A stretch of 5,318 nt of DNA from Verrucomicrobia bacterium TMED44 (lineage in GTDB: Bacteria; Verrucomicrobiota; Verrucomicrobiia; Opitutales; Seribacteraceae). Positions 5,225 through 5,318 of this stretch are shown piece by piece. The notes beneath the pieces were generated by a model, which worked only from the letters and a program-made list of their open reading frames with translations, did not search any database and was not told the DNA's origin. Both the position numbers and the translations under genes were made by a program. The stretch spans positions 14,926 through 20,243 of the forward strand of contig NHCX01000123.1 of assembly GCA_002168015.1 (NCBI GenBank), in the 5' to 3' direction. The stretch's first letter is position 1; each line of letters opens with the position of its first letter.

Positions 5225-5318
5225 ATGAAATTAACAAATGCCCTTCTTGCACTTTGCGTTGCTGCTAGTAGCTTCGTCTATGCTCAAACTTCACGCATGA
5301 TGATGCCTACGGTATCAT
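5225..5318 (+). CDS. N-terminus of an exported protein, partial
   Basis: Only the first 31 codons are visible; the frame runs off the right edge. They encode a clean signal peptide: MK, then the hydrophobic core ALLALCVAASSFV, then a VYA signal peptidase I site at residues 18-20 before QTSR. The mature part is therefore secreted. An earlier in-frame ATG at 5204 would add MGSFEKI, which puts an acidic residue before the signal peptide and overlaps the predicted -10, so ATG 5225 is preferred. Same strand as the PDZ gene, 111 bp downstream. The mature domain is not visible, and no function can be given. Confidence 0.75.
   Translation, partial: MKLTNALLALCVAASSFVYAQTSRMMMPTVS

Noticed and set aside
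1..5318. CRISPR array, tRNA, rRNA, insertion sequence or phage genes
   Set aside because: No spaced direct repeats, no cloverleaf or rRNA-like stretch, and no transposase or integrase motif seen in either strand.

Overview
The window holds two divergently transcribed gene groups separated by an AT-rich intergenic region of about 320 bp. Base composition is moderate (mid-40s % GC by eye) and most starts lack a clear Shine-Dalgarno sequence. The combination of an ebo cluster with an ECF-sigma / small membrane protein / PDZ protein module suggests a member of the Verrucomicrobiota, perhaps a marine Opitutae/Puniceicoccales-type bacterium. That placement is inference from gene content, not a database result.

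Left half (minus strand, about 1-2804): three consecutive genes of the ebo cluster in the order eboE - eboC - eboD. They encode a TIM-barrel sugar-phosphate isomerase-like protein (EboE), a membrane prenyltransferase of the UbiA superfamily (EboC) and a 3-dehydroquinate synthase-like sugar-phosphate cyclase (EboD). eboD runs off the left edge with 228 codons visible. Spacing is 20-25 bp, so they are probably one operon. Ebo clusters occur in scattered bacteria and in plastids of eustigmatophyte algae. In cyanobacteria the cluster has been linked to moving the scytonemin precursor to the periplasm. The small molecule made by the enzymes themselves is not established.

Middle (about 2805-3124): a regulatory region. 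It contains a strong intrinsic terminator reading leftward, just upstream of eboE, and candidate promoters on both sides of that terminator for the leftward operon. A good sigma-70-like promoter for the rightward operon is embedded in an inverted repeat (TTGTCTG / CAGACAA).

Right half (plus strand, 3125-5318): an ECF-type sigma factor overlaps by ATGA with a small single-pass membrane protein that is probably its anti-sigma factor. A secreted PDZ-domain protein without a protease domain follows, and then the first 31 codons of another exported protein that probably has its own promoter. The putative anti-sigma gene carries a run of nine C just before its membrane segment, a possible slippage site. 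Together these look like a cell-envelope signalling module.

The points most worth following up are the terminator in the ebo leader, the C9 tract, the dyad over the sigma promoter, and the juxtaposition of an ebo cluster with an ECF/PDZ module.
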